Origin: Firmicutes bacterium UBA3553 | GTDB lineage: Bacteria; Bacillota; Clostridia; Tissierellales; Sedimentibacteraceae | Length of the DNA stretch: 64,000 nt | NCBI GenBank assembly: GCA_002381185.1 | Contig: DFOA01000065.1 | Location: 6,571 to 70,570, forward strand | Reading direction: 5' to 3' | In this document: positions 44,715 to 53,188 of the stretch, in pieces | Position numbering within the stretch: the first letter of the stretch is position 1 | Layout: each line of letters begins with the position of its first letter | Program-made: the position numbers and the translations under genes | Notes under the pieces: generated by a model | The model's input: only the letters and a program-made list of their open reading frames with translations | Databases searched by the model: none | What the model was told of the DNA's origin: nothing

Positions 44715-45029
44715 ATGAATAAAGAGATGCTTAAGGGCACAATAGACCTTCTTATTCTCTCTGTATTAAATGAAAATGATAATTATGGGTATGAAATTTC
44801 TAAGGCCATAAAGGAAAGAACCGAGGGATCTTTTGAAATGCAGGAGGCCACATTGTATTTATCTCTGAAAAGACTGGAAAACCAAAAAGCTGTATCATCA
44901 TATTGGGGTGGTGAAAGCAGGGGCGGCAGACGTAAATATTATTCTTTAACAGAGTCTGGTAAAGAGCTATTGGGAAGATATATAGGCGACTGGAAGGAAA
45001 TGTCCAGGACTGTGGACAAATTTATATAA
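44715..45029 (+). CDS. PadR-family transcriptional regulator
   Basis: A 104-residue winged-helix regulator: MLKGTIDLLILSVLNENDNYGYEI opens the domain, EATLYLSLKRLENQKAVSSYW is the recognition region and GGRRKYYSLTESGKELL the wing. PadR proteins of this short type usually repress a membrane protein or drug-pump gene beside them and are released by ligands. ATG 44715 follows GGAGG. A membrane-protein gene starts 11 bases downstream and is the likely partner. Confidence 0.9.
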   Translation: MNKEMLKGTIDLLILSVLNENDNYGYEISKAIKERTEGSFEMQEATLYLSLKRLENQKAVSSYWGGESRGGRRKYYSLTESGKELLGRYIGDWKEMSRTVDKFI

Positions 45030-45040
45030 GGCGGTGCAAT

Positions 45041-45676
45041 ATGGAAAAAATAATAAAGAAAATATTCAGCCTCAAGGATTTGAAATATACTTGGCTATTG
45101 CTTATATCCTTTATTGCTTTTTATACAATCTTTTATCTGGACCTTTTAAATGAACCTTCTTATGTTCAGATTACCGCTCTGGCAGGATACGGATGCGCTT
45201 TTATAACAGCTTCTGTTTGGTCTGTATTAAATTACATTAATCTTATAAAGTTTAATATAATGTATAAGAAGAGCAGTAACATAAATGCTTTTTTAGACCA
45301 GCTTACCGTTAGCAGGGAAGAAAAACTTGAGATTCAGGGATATCTGGAAGATTATATCGAAGATTTGATTGCCAGCGGTAAACAAAGAACTGACGCTATA
45401 AGGGAGGCAATAGAATCCTTTAAAGTAAAAGAAATACTTTCTTCATCTAAAAATTCTAAGATATTTAACTTGCATGCTCATTATTACCTGCTTGGCTATT
45501 CCTTTATTATGGTAACAGCAGGACTTTTTCTGAGGGTAATTTATTTAAATGTTAATTCTCTATTGCTTTTGTCGCTGGAATGGTTATTATATTTATATGG
45601 AATTGGATTTGCTGTACTGTTTGTAATTTATAAACTATTTGATATTGTTTTGTATAAAAAAATTGACGAACATTAA
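45041..45676 (+). CDS. Membrane protein linked to PadR
   Basis: A 211-residue protein with two N-terminal membrane helices (near 18-34 and 45-65), a soluble middle (about 70-145, with SREEKLEIQGYLEDYIEDLIASGKQ split over a helical hairpin) and two C-terminal helices. The middle resembles the N-terminal part of DUF1700/DUF1048-type proteins commonly paired with PadR regulators. Function unknown; such pairs respond to envelope stress. ATG 45041 follows GGCGG. Same transcript as padR. Confidence 0.65.
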   Translation: MEKIIKKIFSLKDLKYTWLLLISFIAFYTIFYLDLLNEPSYVQITALAGYGCAFITASVWSVLNYINLIKFNIMYKKSSNINAFLDQLTVSREEKLEIQGYLEDYIEDLIASGKQRTDAIREAIESFKVKEILSSSKNSKIFNLHAHYYLLGYSFIMVTAGLFLRVIYLNVNSLLLLSLEWLLYLYGIGFAVLFVIYKLFDIVLYKKIDEH

Positions 45677-45705
45677 AATTGACAACAAAATTTGGAGGAA
45701 AATAA

Positions 45706-46527
45706 ATGTATATTGAATTATTTAAAGCGTTAGTGTTGGGAATCGTGGAAGGAATAACCGAATGGCTGCCGATAAGCAGCACCGGTCATATGATCCTGGT
45801 GGAGGAGTTTATCAAATTTAATGCTTCTGAAGCATTTATGGAAATGTTCAGAGTTGTTATTCAGCTTGGTGCCATAATGGCAGTTGTACTGTTGTATTTT
45901 CACAAGCTGAATCCTTTTGCACCAAGCAAGACATCAAAACAGAAAAGGGATACCATGGATATGTGGTTTAAGGTGGTTGTAGGAGTACTGCCAGCCGGAA
46001 TTTTGGGAACATTGTTTGATGATTGGTTTGATGAACATTTCTATAATTATGTAACGGTTGCAGTGACACTTATTATTTATGGTATTCTGTTTATTATAAT
46101 TGAAAACCGTAATAAAGGAAAAACAGCAAAAATAAACAACTTTAAGGATTTGTCATATATGACGGCTTTAGGTGTAGGACTGTTTCAGGTGTTGTCATTG
46201 ATTCCGGGAACTTCAAGGTCCGGTGCGACAATTTTAGGTGCTATCATACTTGGAACATCAAGAAACATAGCAGCTGAATATTCATTTTTCCTTTCCATAC
46301 CTGTAATGTTCGGGGCCAGCGCGTTGAAATTACTTAAGTTCGGTTTGAACTTCACCGGATTGGAGCTTGCAATCTTATTGACAGGAATGATAGTTGCATT
46401 TGTTGTATCCGTAGTAGCAATAAGATTCCTGATTAAATACATTAAAAATAATGATTTTAAAGCATTCGGCTGGTACCGTATAATATTGGGTATATTGGTA
46501 TTGGGATATTTTATCCTTGTTGGTTAA
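45706..46527 (+). CDS. uppP: Undecaprenyl-diphosphatase UppP (BacA)
   Basis: A 273-residue membrane enzyme of usual length. GIVEGITEWLPISSTGH (12-28) and LIPGTSRSGATI (near 164-175) are the two active-site motifs, with Glu, Ser/His and Arg residues conserved. It removes a phosphate from undecaprenyl pyrophosphate on the outer face so that the lipid carrier can be reused in wall synthesis; extra activity gives bacitracin resistance. ATG 45706 follows GGAGG. The Bce module downstream protects against antibiotics that bind the same lipid, which suggests a functional grouping. Confidence 0.95.
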   Translation: MYIELFKALVLGIVEGITEWLPISSTGHMILVEEFIKFNASEAFMEMFRVVIQLGAIMAVVLLYFHKLNPFAPSKTSKQKRDTMDMWFKVVVGVLPAGILGTLFDDWFDEHFYNYVTVAVTLIIYGILFIIIENRNKGKTAKINNFKDLSYMTALGVGLFQVLSLIPGTSRSGATILGAIILGTSRNIAAEYSFFLSIPVMFGASALKLLKFGLNFTGLELAILLTGMIVAFVVSVVAIRFLIKYIKNNDFKAFGWYRIILGILVLGYFILVG

Positions 46528-46541
46528 TGTTATAATATTAA

Positions 46542-46568
46542 ATTCCGGCTTGACCGGGATTTTTTTTA
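46542..46568 (+). terminator. Terminator of uppP
   Basis: ATTCCGG pairs with CCGGGAT (one G-T pair) around CTTGA and is followed by eight T. Confidence 0.88.
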
Positions 46569-46629
46569 TCCTGTGTGACCGAGAGGGAGCAAGCAAATTT
46601 AGATGTAGCCTGTGAACATTAATAAAATT

Positions 46630-46678
46630 TGGTTAAATTGTAATATTTATTGATAAATTACTGATATTAATATAGAAT
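46630..46678 (+). promoter_or_regulatory. Promoter of the BceRS-like genes with a BceR half-site
   Basis: TTGATA (46650-46655), 17 bases and TAGAAT (46673-46678). AAATTGTAA (46635-46643) just upstream equals the right half of the BceR-like box at 48408, which suggests weak autoregulation. Confidence 0.55.
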
Positions 46679-46724
46679 AATCTGGAATATAGTTTGCTGA
46701 AATATCAAATTACATGGAGGAAGT

Positions 46725-47396
46725 ATGTATAAAATCATGATTATTGAAGATGATTTAACTATTGCAAGGACTTTGAAGGATCATCTTTCCAAATGGGATT
46801 ATGATGTAATTTATATAGATAATTTTAAAAATATCATCGAGCAGTTTAAAGAGTTTGATCCGCACATTGTTCTACTGGATGTTATGCTTCCGTTTTTTAA
46901 CGGGTTTTACTGGTGCGGCGAAATACGGAAGATATCCAAAGTTCCGGTTATGTTTATATCCTCTGCCGGCGACAATATGAATATTGTAATGGCAATGAAC
47001 ATGGGAGGGGATGATTTTATTGTGAAGCCGTTTGATTTAAATGTTCTTACCGCAAAACTTGGGGCAATGCTCAGAAGGGCATATTCCCTGCAGAGTCAAA
47101 TAAATGCAATAGAGCACAATGGCGTTGTTCTAAATCTGAATGATACAACACTGAATTATGATAATAATAAAATAGAGCTTACCAAAAATGAATATAAAAT
47201 TTTGCAGCTTCTTATGGAAAATACGGGCAAGGTGGTATCCAGAGATGAAATAATGCAGCATCTTTGGGAAAGCGACCAGTTTATTGATGACAACACACTG
47301 ACTGTTAACATGACTCGTTTGCGCAAAAAACTTTCGGAAACAGGTCTCGATAATTTCATTAAGACTAAAAAGGGCCTTGGATACCTGGTGGAGTAG
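46725..47396 (+). CDS. BceR-like response regulator
   Basis: A 223-residue OmpR-type regulator. Receiver: acidic pair EDD near 8-10, phosphorylated Asp near 52 in VLLDVMLP, and KPFD near 102. DNA-binding winged helix: near 130-222, with LTKNEYKILQLLMEN and DDNTLTVNMTRLRKKL. Together with the kinase and ABC genes it forms a BceRS-BceAB module that senses bacitracin or other peptide antibiotics. ATG 46725 follows GGAGG. It is overlapped closely by the kinase gene, which starts 1 base after the stop. Confidence 0.9.
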   Translation: MYKIMIIEDDLTIARTLKDHLSKWDYDVIYIDNFKNIIEQFKEFDPHIVLLDVMLPFFNGFYWCGEIRKISKVPVMFISSAGDNMNIVMAMNMGGDDFIVKPFDLNVLTAKLGAMLRRAYSLQSQINAIEHNGVVLNLNDTTLNYDNNKIELTKNEYKILQLLMENTGKVVSRDEIMQHLWESDQFIDDNTLTVNMTRLRKKLSETGLDNFIKTKKGLGYLVE

Positions 47397-47397
47397 T

Positions 47398-48405
47398 ATG
47401 AAGAAGTTGTTACATATTATTATGCTATATTTAAAGGGAAATATTTTTGTTATTACAGCCGGAATAATTTCATTACTAATTTTTATAATTGTATTGTTAC
47501 TTTATTCATTGCCTCTAGAACCTATTTTATACGCTGTCATACTGGCGTTTTTCTTTACATCCATTATATCAGTTGTTCGTTTTGCCGGTTTTTACAAGCG
47601 TCATTCAATGTTGTGTAAGCTGAAAAACAGCATTGCTTTAGCTGATTATATGTTTCCCCGTACGATGAGCTTAATAGAAAAGGATTATCATGAACTGATA
47701 AAAGAAATTGATAAAAGCAGATTGGAAATTATCAATGAAAAAAATAAATCCTATTCGGATATGGTGGATTACTACACCATATGGGCACATCAGATAAAGA
47801 CACCTATTGCTGCTATGCGTTTGATTCTGCAGTCTGAAAAATCAGAAATTAACGATGAACTGTTGGAACAGCTTTTTAAAACTGAGCAGTATGTGGAAAT
47901 GGTTTTGCAGTATCTAAGATTAGAAAGCTTGAATTCTGACCTTTTATTGAAGAAATATTCTCTTGATAATATTGTAAAACAGGCAGTGAGAAAATATTCA
48001 AGATCATTTATCCGCAAAAAAATTAAGTTAAATTATAATGATTTAAACTGCAATGTAATAACTGATGAAAAGTGGCTTGTGTTTGTTGTGGAGCAGATTC
48101 TTTCAAATTCACTTAAATACACTAATTCAGGTGAAATTTCAGTTTATATGGATGAAAATCTGCTTGAAACATTAGTCATAGAGGATACTGGTATAGGAAT
48201 TGAGCAGGAGGACATCCCCAGAGTATTTGAAAAAGGATTTACCGGTTATAACGGAAGAACAGATAAGAAATCAACGGGGATTGGATTATATTTGTGCAGA
48301 CAGATATTAAACAAACTGTCACATACGGTTGATATTGAATCAGAGGTTGGAAAAGGTACAAAAGTTAAAATAAACCTTCATGCTGAAAATATAAATTTTG
48401 AATAA
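47398..48405 (+). CDS. BceS-like intramembrane-sensing histidine kinase
   Basis: A 335-residue kinase with two N-terminal membrane helices (near 15-37 and 41-62) joined by only a few residues, so it has no external sensor domain. This is the BceS layout in which the ABC permease does the sensing. HQIKTPIAAMR holds the phosphorylated His near 131, and the ATPase part has N-box EQILSNSLKYT, DTGIGI and GIGLYL. Start at ATG 47398 behind GTGGAG; a frame from 47377 would overlap the regulator gene. Confidence 0.9.
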   Translation: MKKLLHIIMLYLKGNIFVITAGIISLLIFIIVLLLYSLPLEPILYAVILAFFFTSIISVVRFAGFYKRHSMLCKLKNSIALADYMFPRTMSLIEKDYHELIKEIDKSRLEIINEKNKSYSDMVDYYTIWAHQIKTPIAAMRLILQSEKSEINDELLEQLFKTEQYVEMVLQYLRLESLNSDLLLKKYSLDNIVKQAVRKYSRSFIRKKIKLNYNDLNCNVITDEKWLVFVVEQILSNSLKYTNSGEISVYMDENLLETLVIEDTGIGIEQEDIPRVFEKGFTGYNGRTDKKSTGIGLYLCRQILNKLSHTVDIESEVGKGTKVKINLHAENINFE

Positions 48406-48407
48406 CC

Positions 48408-48421
48408 TTACCAAATTGTAA
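48408..48421 (+). promoter_or_regulatory. BceR-type binding box upstream of the ABC genes
   Basis: TTACC-AAAT-TGTAA matches the described TNACA-N4-TGTAA target of BceR-like regulators with one mismatch. It lies in the gap between the kinase gene and the ABC transporter genes, where activation is expected. Confidence 0.65.
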
Positions 48422-48428
48422 GAATGAT

Positions 48429-48474
48429 AAAGAAAATGTAAGCCAAAGCTATGGTAGGTCATTTTCTTTTTTTG
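48429..48474 (+). terminator. Terminator between bceS- and bceA-like genes
   Basis: AAAGAAAATG pairs exactly with CATTTTCTTT and is followed by TTTTT. It should end most transcripts of the two-component genes, leaving the ABC genes to the BceR-controlled promoter. Confidence 0.8.
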
Positions 48475-48509
48475 TAATATAAACAGGAAGAAAAATATTG
48501 GAGGTAAAT

Positions 48510-49277
48510 ATGTCACTTTTAGAAGTAAAAAATATAAAAAAGATTTACACAACGCGTTTTGGCGGAAATACTGTTCAAGCACTTGCTAATGTATCTTTTT
48601 CTGTAGAAAAAGGTGAATATGCTGCGATAATGGGTGAATCCGGTTCAGGAAAAACAACACTTTTAAACATCCTTGCTTCTCTGGATAAACCAACCAGCGG
48701 TGAAATTCTGCTGAACGATAAAAATATTGTGTCAATTAATGAAAAAGAGATATCGGCATTCAGGAGAGATAACTTAGGATTTGTTTTTCAGGATTTCAAT
48801 TTGCTTGATACATTTTCAATCCGAGACAACATATTTTTGCCGCTGGTTTTGGCAGGAGGGTCATATGAAGAAATGGACAAAAAATTAAAACCAATTTCAA
48901 AAAGATTAGAGATTGAAGAGATTTTAAACAAATATCCATATGAAGTCTCAGGTGGTCAAAAACAAAGGGCTGCAATCGCAAGGGCACTCATTACAAATCC
49001 GAAGATAATTCTGGCTGACGAACCTACAGGATCTCTTGATTCACGGTCCTCAGACGGAGTGTTAAAGCTTTTTAATGAAATAAACCATGATGGACAGACA
49101 ATACTGATGGTTACTCACAGCGTAAAGGCAGCAAGTCATGCAAAGAGAGTCTTATTCATCAAGGACGGAAGCATTTATCACCAGATATACAAGGCAAATA
49201 TGACAAATGAAGAAATGTATCAGAAAATTTCGGACACTCTTACATTGATTGCAACAGGAGGGAAACAAAATGAATAG
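48510..49277 (+). CDS. BceA-like ABC transporter ATPase
   Basis: A 255-residue ATPase of the MacB/LolD/BceA group: Walker A MGESGSGKTT (41-50), Q-loop FVFQDFNLLD near 91-100, signature VSGGQ (146-150) and Walker B LADEPTGSLD with Glu 171. Start at ATG 48510, 5 bases after GGAGG. It overlaps the permease gene by 8 bases. It powers release of antibiotic from its lipid target and signals flux to the kinase. Confidence 0.92.
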   Translation: MSLLEVKNIKKIYTTRFGGNTVQALANVSFSVEKGEYAAIMGESGSGKTTLLNILASLDKPTSGEILLNDKNIVSINEKEISAFRRDNLGFVFQDFNLLDTFSIRDNIFLPLVLAGGSYEEMDKKLKPISKRLEIEEILNKYPYEVSGGQKQRAAIARALITNPKIILADEPTGSLDSRSSDGVLKLFNEINHDGQTILMVTHSVKAASHAKRVLFIKDGSIYHQIYKANMTNEEMYQKISDTLTLIATGGKQNE

Positions 49278-51252
49278 ATTCTTTTATCAAAAGTTAGCAA
49301 TAAACAATATGAAAAAGAATTCTAAGACATACATTCCCTACCTTTTAACCTGCATAGGAACAATAATGATGTTTTACAATATGTGCTTTTTGTCAGTGGC
49401 TAAGGACTTAGGCAGTGCCGGTGTCAGCGACAGCGGCACTGTCAGATATATTTTGTTTCTGGGAGCAATAGTAATAGGGATTTTCTCGCTTATATTTTTG
49501 TTTTATACCAACAGCTTTTTAATAAAGAGACGAAAAAAGGAATTCGGATTGTTTAATGTGTTGGGAATGGAGAAAAAGCATGTTGCAAGAATCATGTTTT
49601 ATGAATCCCTGTTTACAGCCGTATTGAGCATTGTAATTGGTCTTGCAGCCGGAATATTACTAAGTAAGATTATGATACTTTTTCTTTATAAATTGATATC
49701 CTTTGAAGCTACATTTGGTTTTGAGGTTCCTTATGAGGCAGTATTGGCTTCATTGACGCTGTTCTTAGGAATATTTCTGATTAACCTGCTTTATAATATT
49801 CGCCAGGTTCATATGTCAAATCCTGTTGAATTGTTAAAGGGAGGAAATATCGGGGAAAAGGAACCAAGGACAAAATGGCTTATGGCAATTATCGGTTTGG
49901 TATCGCTCGCCGCTGGATACTATATAGCTGTTACGACTGAAAATCCTGTGGCGGCATTGAGCTTGTTTTTTGTTGCAGTTGTTTTAGTAATGACAGGAAC
50001 ATACTGTTTGTTCACGTCAGGGAGTATTGCAATTTTAAAAATGCTTAGAAAAAATAAAAGGTATTACTATAAAAAAAGGCATTTTATTTCTGTTTCAAGC
50101 ATGCTCTACCGTATGAAGCAAAATGCTGCGGGACTTGCAAATATTTGTATATTATCTACGGCTGTCATTGTTATGATTTCTTCAACTGTATCCCTGTATG
50201 GGGGCATGGAAGATGTTTTGAGATCAAGGTTTCCAAGAAATGTAGAAGTTGAAGCAAGCGATGTATCAGAAGAACAGGCAGAGGAATTAGACAAATTAAT
50301 TGAACAGCAAACATTGGAACTTAATATTGACAAAATTAATGTACTGCGCTTTCGTTTCATGAATTTTGTTGTGATACAAGAAGGTTCAAACTTTATAAAG
50401 GCTGATTACGATTCATATACGTCAAATGATATTGCTTCATTAGTATTTATTACTCAGGATGAATACAATAAACTTGAAAACAAGTCAATTTCACTTAATA
50501 AAGGTGAATCACTGGTTTATACGTCAAATGGAAATGTTTCAGGAAGTATTTTAAATATAAACGGATATGAATTGTCAATAAAGGATTATCTCAGTTCATT
50601 AGATTCTGCAAGCAAAATATCGGATGTTTTAACAAAAAGCTACTATGTAATAGTTGATAATATAGACACTATTGAAAGTGTATATAATTCTTTAAATATT
50701 AAAGATGGAGAAATGGGAGACCTTTCATATTTTTACGGATTCGATGCCGATGCAGGCCAGCAGGAACAAATAAATATTGTTAATAATTTAAACGATAAAA
50801 TGAAGGAATTAGATGCAGCAGGCCGTGCAGACGGAACTGAAGCATCCAAATCAAGCTTTTACTCGGTTTACGGGGGACTGTTTTTTCTGGGAATATTTTT
50901 AGGTCTGCTGTTTGTAATGGCAACAGTACTGATAATCTACTATAAGCAGATAGCTGAGGGTTATGATGACAAGGAACGTTTTGAAATAATGCAGAAGGTC
51001 GGAATGGACCGTGAAGAAGTAAGAGGCACTATTCGGAGTCAGGTATTGACAGTGTTTTTTCTTCCGCTTTTAGCCACTGTAATCCATATTGCATTTGCGT
51101 TTAAAGTTATAACAAGGCTTTTATTGATATTTGGCATGACAAATGTACCTTTGTTTGCTGTTTGCACAATTGTTACAATTATAGTCTTTGCAGTGTTATA
51201 TACAATAGTATATATTTTGACTGCAAAAACATATTATAAGATAGTAAGCTAG
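49270..51252 (+). CDS. BceB-like ABC permease
   Basis: A 660-residue permease with ten membrane helices: an FtsX-type group near 55-250, a large external domain of roughly 200 residues between helices seven and eight (about 320-525), and three final helices with a second FtsX unit. This arrangement is specific to BceB-type transporters, whose external domain recognises lipid II-cycle antibiotics such as bacitracin. ATG 49270 has AGGAGGG upstream, inside the end of the ATPase gene. The specificity of this one is unknown. Confidence 0.9.
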   Translation: MNRFFYQKLAINNMKKNSKTYIPYLLTCIGTIMMFYNMCFLSVAKDLGSAGVSDSGTVRYILFLGAIVIGIFSLIFLFYTNSFLIKRRKKEFGLFNVLGMEKKHVARIMFYESLFTAVLSIVIGLAAGILLSKIMILFLYKLISFEATFGFEVPYEAVLASLTLFLGIFLINLLYNIRQVHMSNPVELLKGGNIGEKEPRTKWLMAIIGLVSLAAGYYIAVTTENPVAALSLFFVAVVLVMTGTYCLFTSGSIAILKMLRKNKRYYYKKRHFISVSSMLYRMKQNAAGLANICILSTAVIVMISSTVSLYGGMEDVLRSRFPRNVEVEASDVSEEQAEELDKLIEQQTLELNIDKINVLRFRFMNFVVIQEGSNFIKADYDSYTSNDIASLVFITQDEYNKLENKSISLNKGESLVYTSNGNVSGSILNINGYELSIKDYLSSLDSASKISDVLTKSYYVIVDNIDTIESVYNSLNIKDGEMGDLSYFYGFDADAGQQEQINIVNNLNDKMKELDAAGRADGTEASKSSFYSVYGGLFFLGIFLGLLFVMATVLIIYYKQIAEGYDDKERFEIMQKVGMDREEVRGTIRSQVLTVFFLPLLATVIHIAFAFKVITRLLLIFGMTNVPLFAVCTIVTIIVFAVLYTIVYILTAKTYYKIVS

Positions 51253-51271
51253 GAAGCATTGGGATATTGTT

Positions 51272-51373
51272 ATGGTAGGCAATATATCTAAGTTCTTCAT
51301 GGGTAAAATGAAACATGCGATGAATTCCTTTTTTACCGATTCGCTTGATTACAGTGAAGAAAAAACTAATTAA
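51272..51373 (+). CDS. Possible 33-residue peptide after the Bce operon
   Basis: ATG 51272 opens MVGNISKFFMGKMKHAMNSFF and ends EEKTN at 51373. The upstream GGGA at 7 bases is a weak ribosome site. It is amphipathic and basic in the first part. It might be a leftover or a short real gene; no family is known to me. Confidence 0.3.
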   Translation: MVGNISKFFMGKMKHAMNSFFTDSLDYSEEKTN

Positions 51374-51459
51374 CTCTTCTCAATAAGTAATTTTTTCATC
51401 CATAATAATAGCCCGTCTAAAGGTAATAATAAAAGTAAAATTATAATTTAGGAGGGTTT

Positions 51460-52059
51460 ATGATTAGCATAGGTGAAAAAGCACCAACATTTAATGCGCA
51501 GGCGTTTTATAACAGCAGTTTTTCTAAGGTAAATCTGGATGATTACAAAGGAAAATGGATTTATCTGTTTTTTTACGGAGGAGATTTCACATTTGTCTGA
51601 GCATCTGAAGTGGCAGCAGTTGCTGCTAAAATAAAAGAATTTGAAGAATTAGGTGTCCAGGTTTTGTCCTGCAGTGTTGATTCTGTATATACTCACAAGG
51701 TCTGGAACGATCAGGAACTGTCTAAAATGGCAGGCATCACACCATTTCCTATGTTGTCTGACCAGAACGGAGAAATAGGCAAGATGTACGGAGTTTATGA
51801 CGAGCAAAGCGGCGTAACCTTAAGAGGAACATTTATCATAGATCCGGATGGAATTCTTCAAAGTCTGGAAGTATTGTCTATGCCGATAGGCAGAAATGTC
51901 TTTGAAGGATTGAGACAGATAAAAGCAGGTCAGATGGTTAGAAATTCAAAAGGAAAAGAAGTTGCTCCCGCAGTATGGCAGCCCGGCAAGAAAACAATTA
52001 AACCGAGACCTGAACTGGTAGGCAACGTATGGCAGGAATGGAATGTAAATGATATATAG
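51460..52059 (+). CDS. Selenocysteine-containing peroxiredoxin (AhpC/Prx family)
   Basis: The frame from ATG 51460, behind GGAGGG, to TAG 52059 is interrupted only by TGA at 51598-51600. Codons on both sides belong to one AhpC-type peroxiredoxin: FYGGDFTFV-U-ASEVAAVAAK, where TGA (residue 47) replaces the peroxidatic Cys of FTFVCPTE. A SECIS-like hairpin follows 11 bases later. Read as selenocysteine the protein has 199 residues, the normal length. The site of the resolving Cys (VCP in AhpC) is VAPAVW, so it lacks that Cys and would need an external reductant. It reduces peroxides in the cytoplasm. Confidence 0.88.
51612..51627 (+). promoter_or_regulatory. SECIS element for UGA 51598
   Basis: GCAGC pairs with GCTGC around loop AGTT, extended by a G-T pair. 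It starts 11 bases after the UGA and carries GU in the apical loop, as bacterial SECIS hairpins do. It would direct SelB to insert selenocysteine. Confidence 0.75.
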
Positions 52060-52066
52060 AAAAATC

Positions 52067-52102
52067 AGGAATTAAGAGGGAGGGTCCAAAAGGGCCATCC
52101 CT
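52067..52102. terminator. Terminator between convergent genes
   Basis: AGGAATTAAGAGGGA pairs with TCCCTCTTAATTCCT. On the minus strand it is followed by TTTTT and so serves the AEC gene best. The plus-strand tail has no T-run. Confidence 0.8.
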
Positions 52103-52110
52103 CTTAATTC

Positions 52111-53034
52111 CTATGTAATTAATTTTATCAAAACAGGAACTGTTATTAAGGATATTAATGTTGTAGCGGAAACAATTATTGCCGCAAATTCTTTTTCTTT
52201 ATTGAAGCTTTCAGCGAGTATGGATGTCATGGCTGAGGCAGGCATAGCAGTCATAATAATTACTGAATAGACTGCTTTTGATGAATCTTTCAGCAGCAGT
52301 GAAATTAAATAAATTATAATCGGAATTATTATTAACTTGATTATTATGCCATAATAGACAGTCCAGTCTTTCAAGTGCTGTTTTATTTTTACATTAGACA
52401 AAATGACGCCGATAATAAACATGGATATTGGTCCTGTTATATTTCCAATGCTTTTAATGCTTGATAAAAGAGCTCCTTTTATTTCAATATCAAAAACCAT
52501 TATGACAATTCCCACAGCTACGGCAATTATGGATGGATTGAACATTAAACTTATAATTTCATTTTTTAAATATCCCCTTTCTAATTTTCCTTTATAAAGC
52601 ATAATGCCGTAAGTCCACACAAATATTACAAAGAACATATTGAATATTGAACCGTAAATTACACCTTCTGAGCCAAAAATGGAGTTTAAAACCGGAAATC
52701 CCACATAACCTGTATTTACAAATATATTTGCAAAATGCAATATTGTTTTTTTATTGCTTTTTACAGGCAGAAGCAGAAAGTATGAAGAAGCCGCCATTAC
52801 GGCATATGCTCCAAGGCTGTAGTAAAATGTTTTTAATACATTGGATTTAATGGTGTCGTCATATGTAAACATAAAGGATGATACAATCATAAAGGGCAGC
52901 GCTATCTTTATCAGAATGTCAGTCAACCCCTTATTTATCTCGGCTGTTATTATTTTTTTCCTGCTTCCGTAAACACCTACCAATATAATTATAAAAAGAG
53001 AAACTACGCTTTCTGTAATAGCTGATATCTCCAA
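52111..53034 (-). CDS. AEC (auxin efflux carrier)-family permease
   Basis: A 307-residue membrane protein with about ten hydrophobic segments in two repeats, ending in the typical MPASAMTSILAESFNKEKEFAAIIVSATTLIS stretch (near 265-296, in parts). Bacterial AEC proteins export organic acids such as malate or lactate. It starts at ATG 53034 with GGAGG upstream. It sits between the two peroxiredoxin-type genes on the opposite strand; a link to them is not evident. Confidence 0.85.
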   Translation of the reverse strand: MEISAITESVVSLFIIILVGVYGSRKKIITAEINKGLTDILIKIALPFMIVSSFMFTYDDTIKSNVLKTFYYSLGAYAVMAASSYFLLLPVKSNKKTILHFANIFVNTGYVGFPVLNSIFGSEGVIYGSIFNMFFVIFVWTYGIMLYKGKLERGYLKNEIISLMFNPSIIAVAVGIVIMVFDIEIKGALLSSIKSIGNITGPISMFIIGVILSNVKIKQHLKDWTVYYGIIIKLIIIPIIIYLISLLLKDSSKAVYSVIIMTAMPASAMTSILAESFNKEKEFAAIIVSATTLISLITVPVLIKLIT

Positions 53035-53188
53035 AATAAACCTCCTTCATTTTACTAATAATCATATTATGTAGGAAGCTATAATTGTTGCCGTGCAGGA
53101 AGCAAAAGATTGTGGTAATGTACTTTTTAACTTTTTACAATCAAATACATATAATATCATATATTTCTGAGTGTTACGGGAGGGTTTT

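Noticed and set aside
51601..52059. Short peroxiredoxin starting after TGA 51600
   Set aside because: The codons before the TGA encode the normal N-terminal half with a strong ribosome site, so the TGA is read as selenocysteine rather than as a stop.
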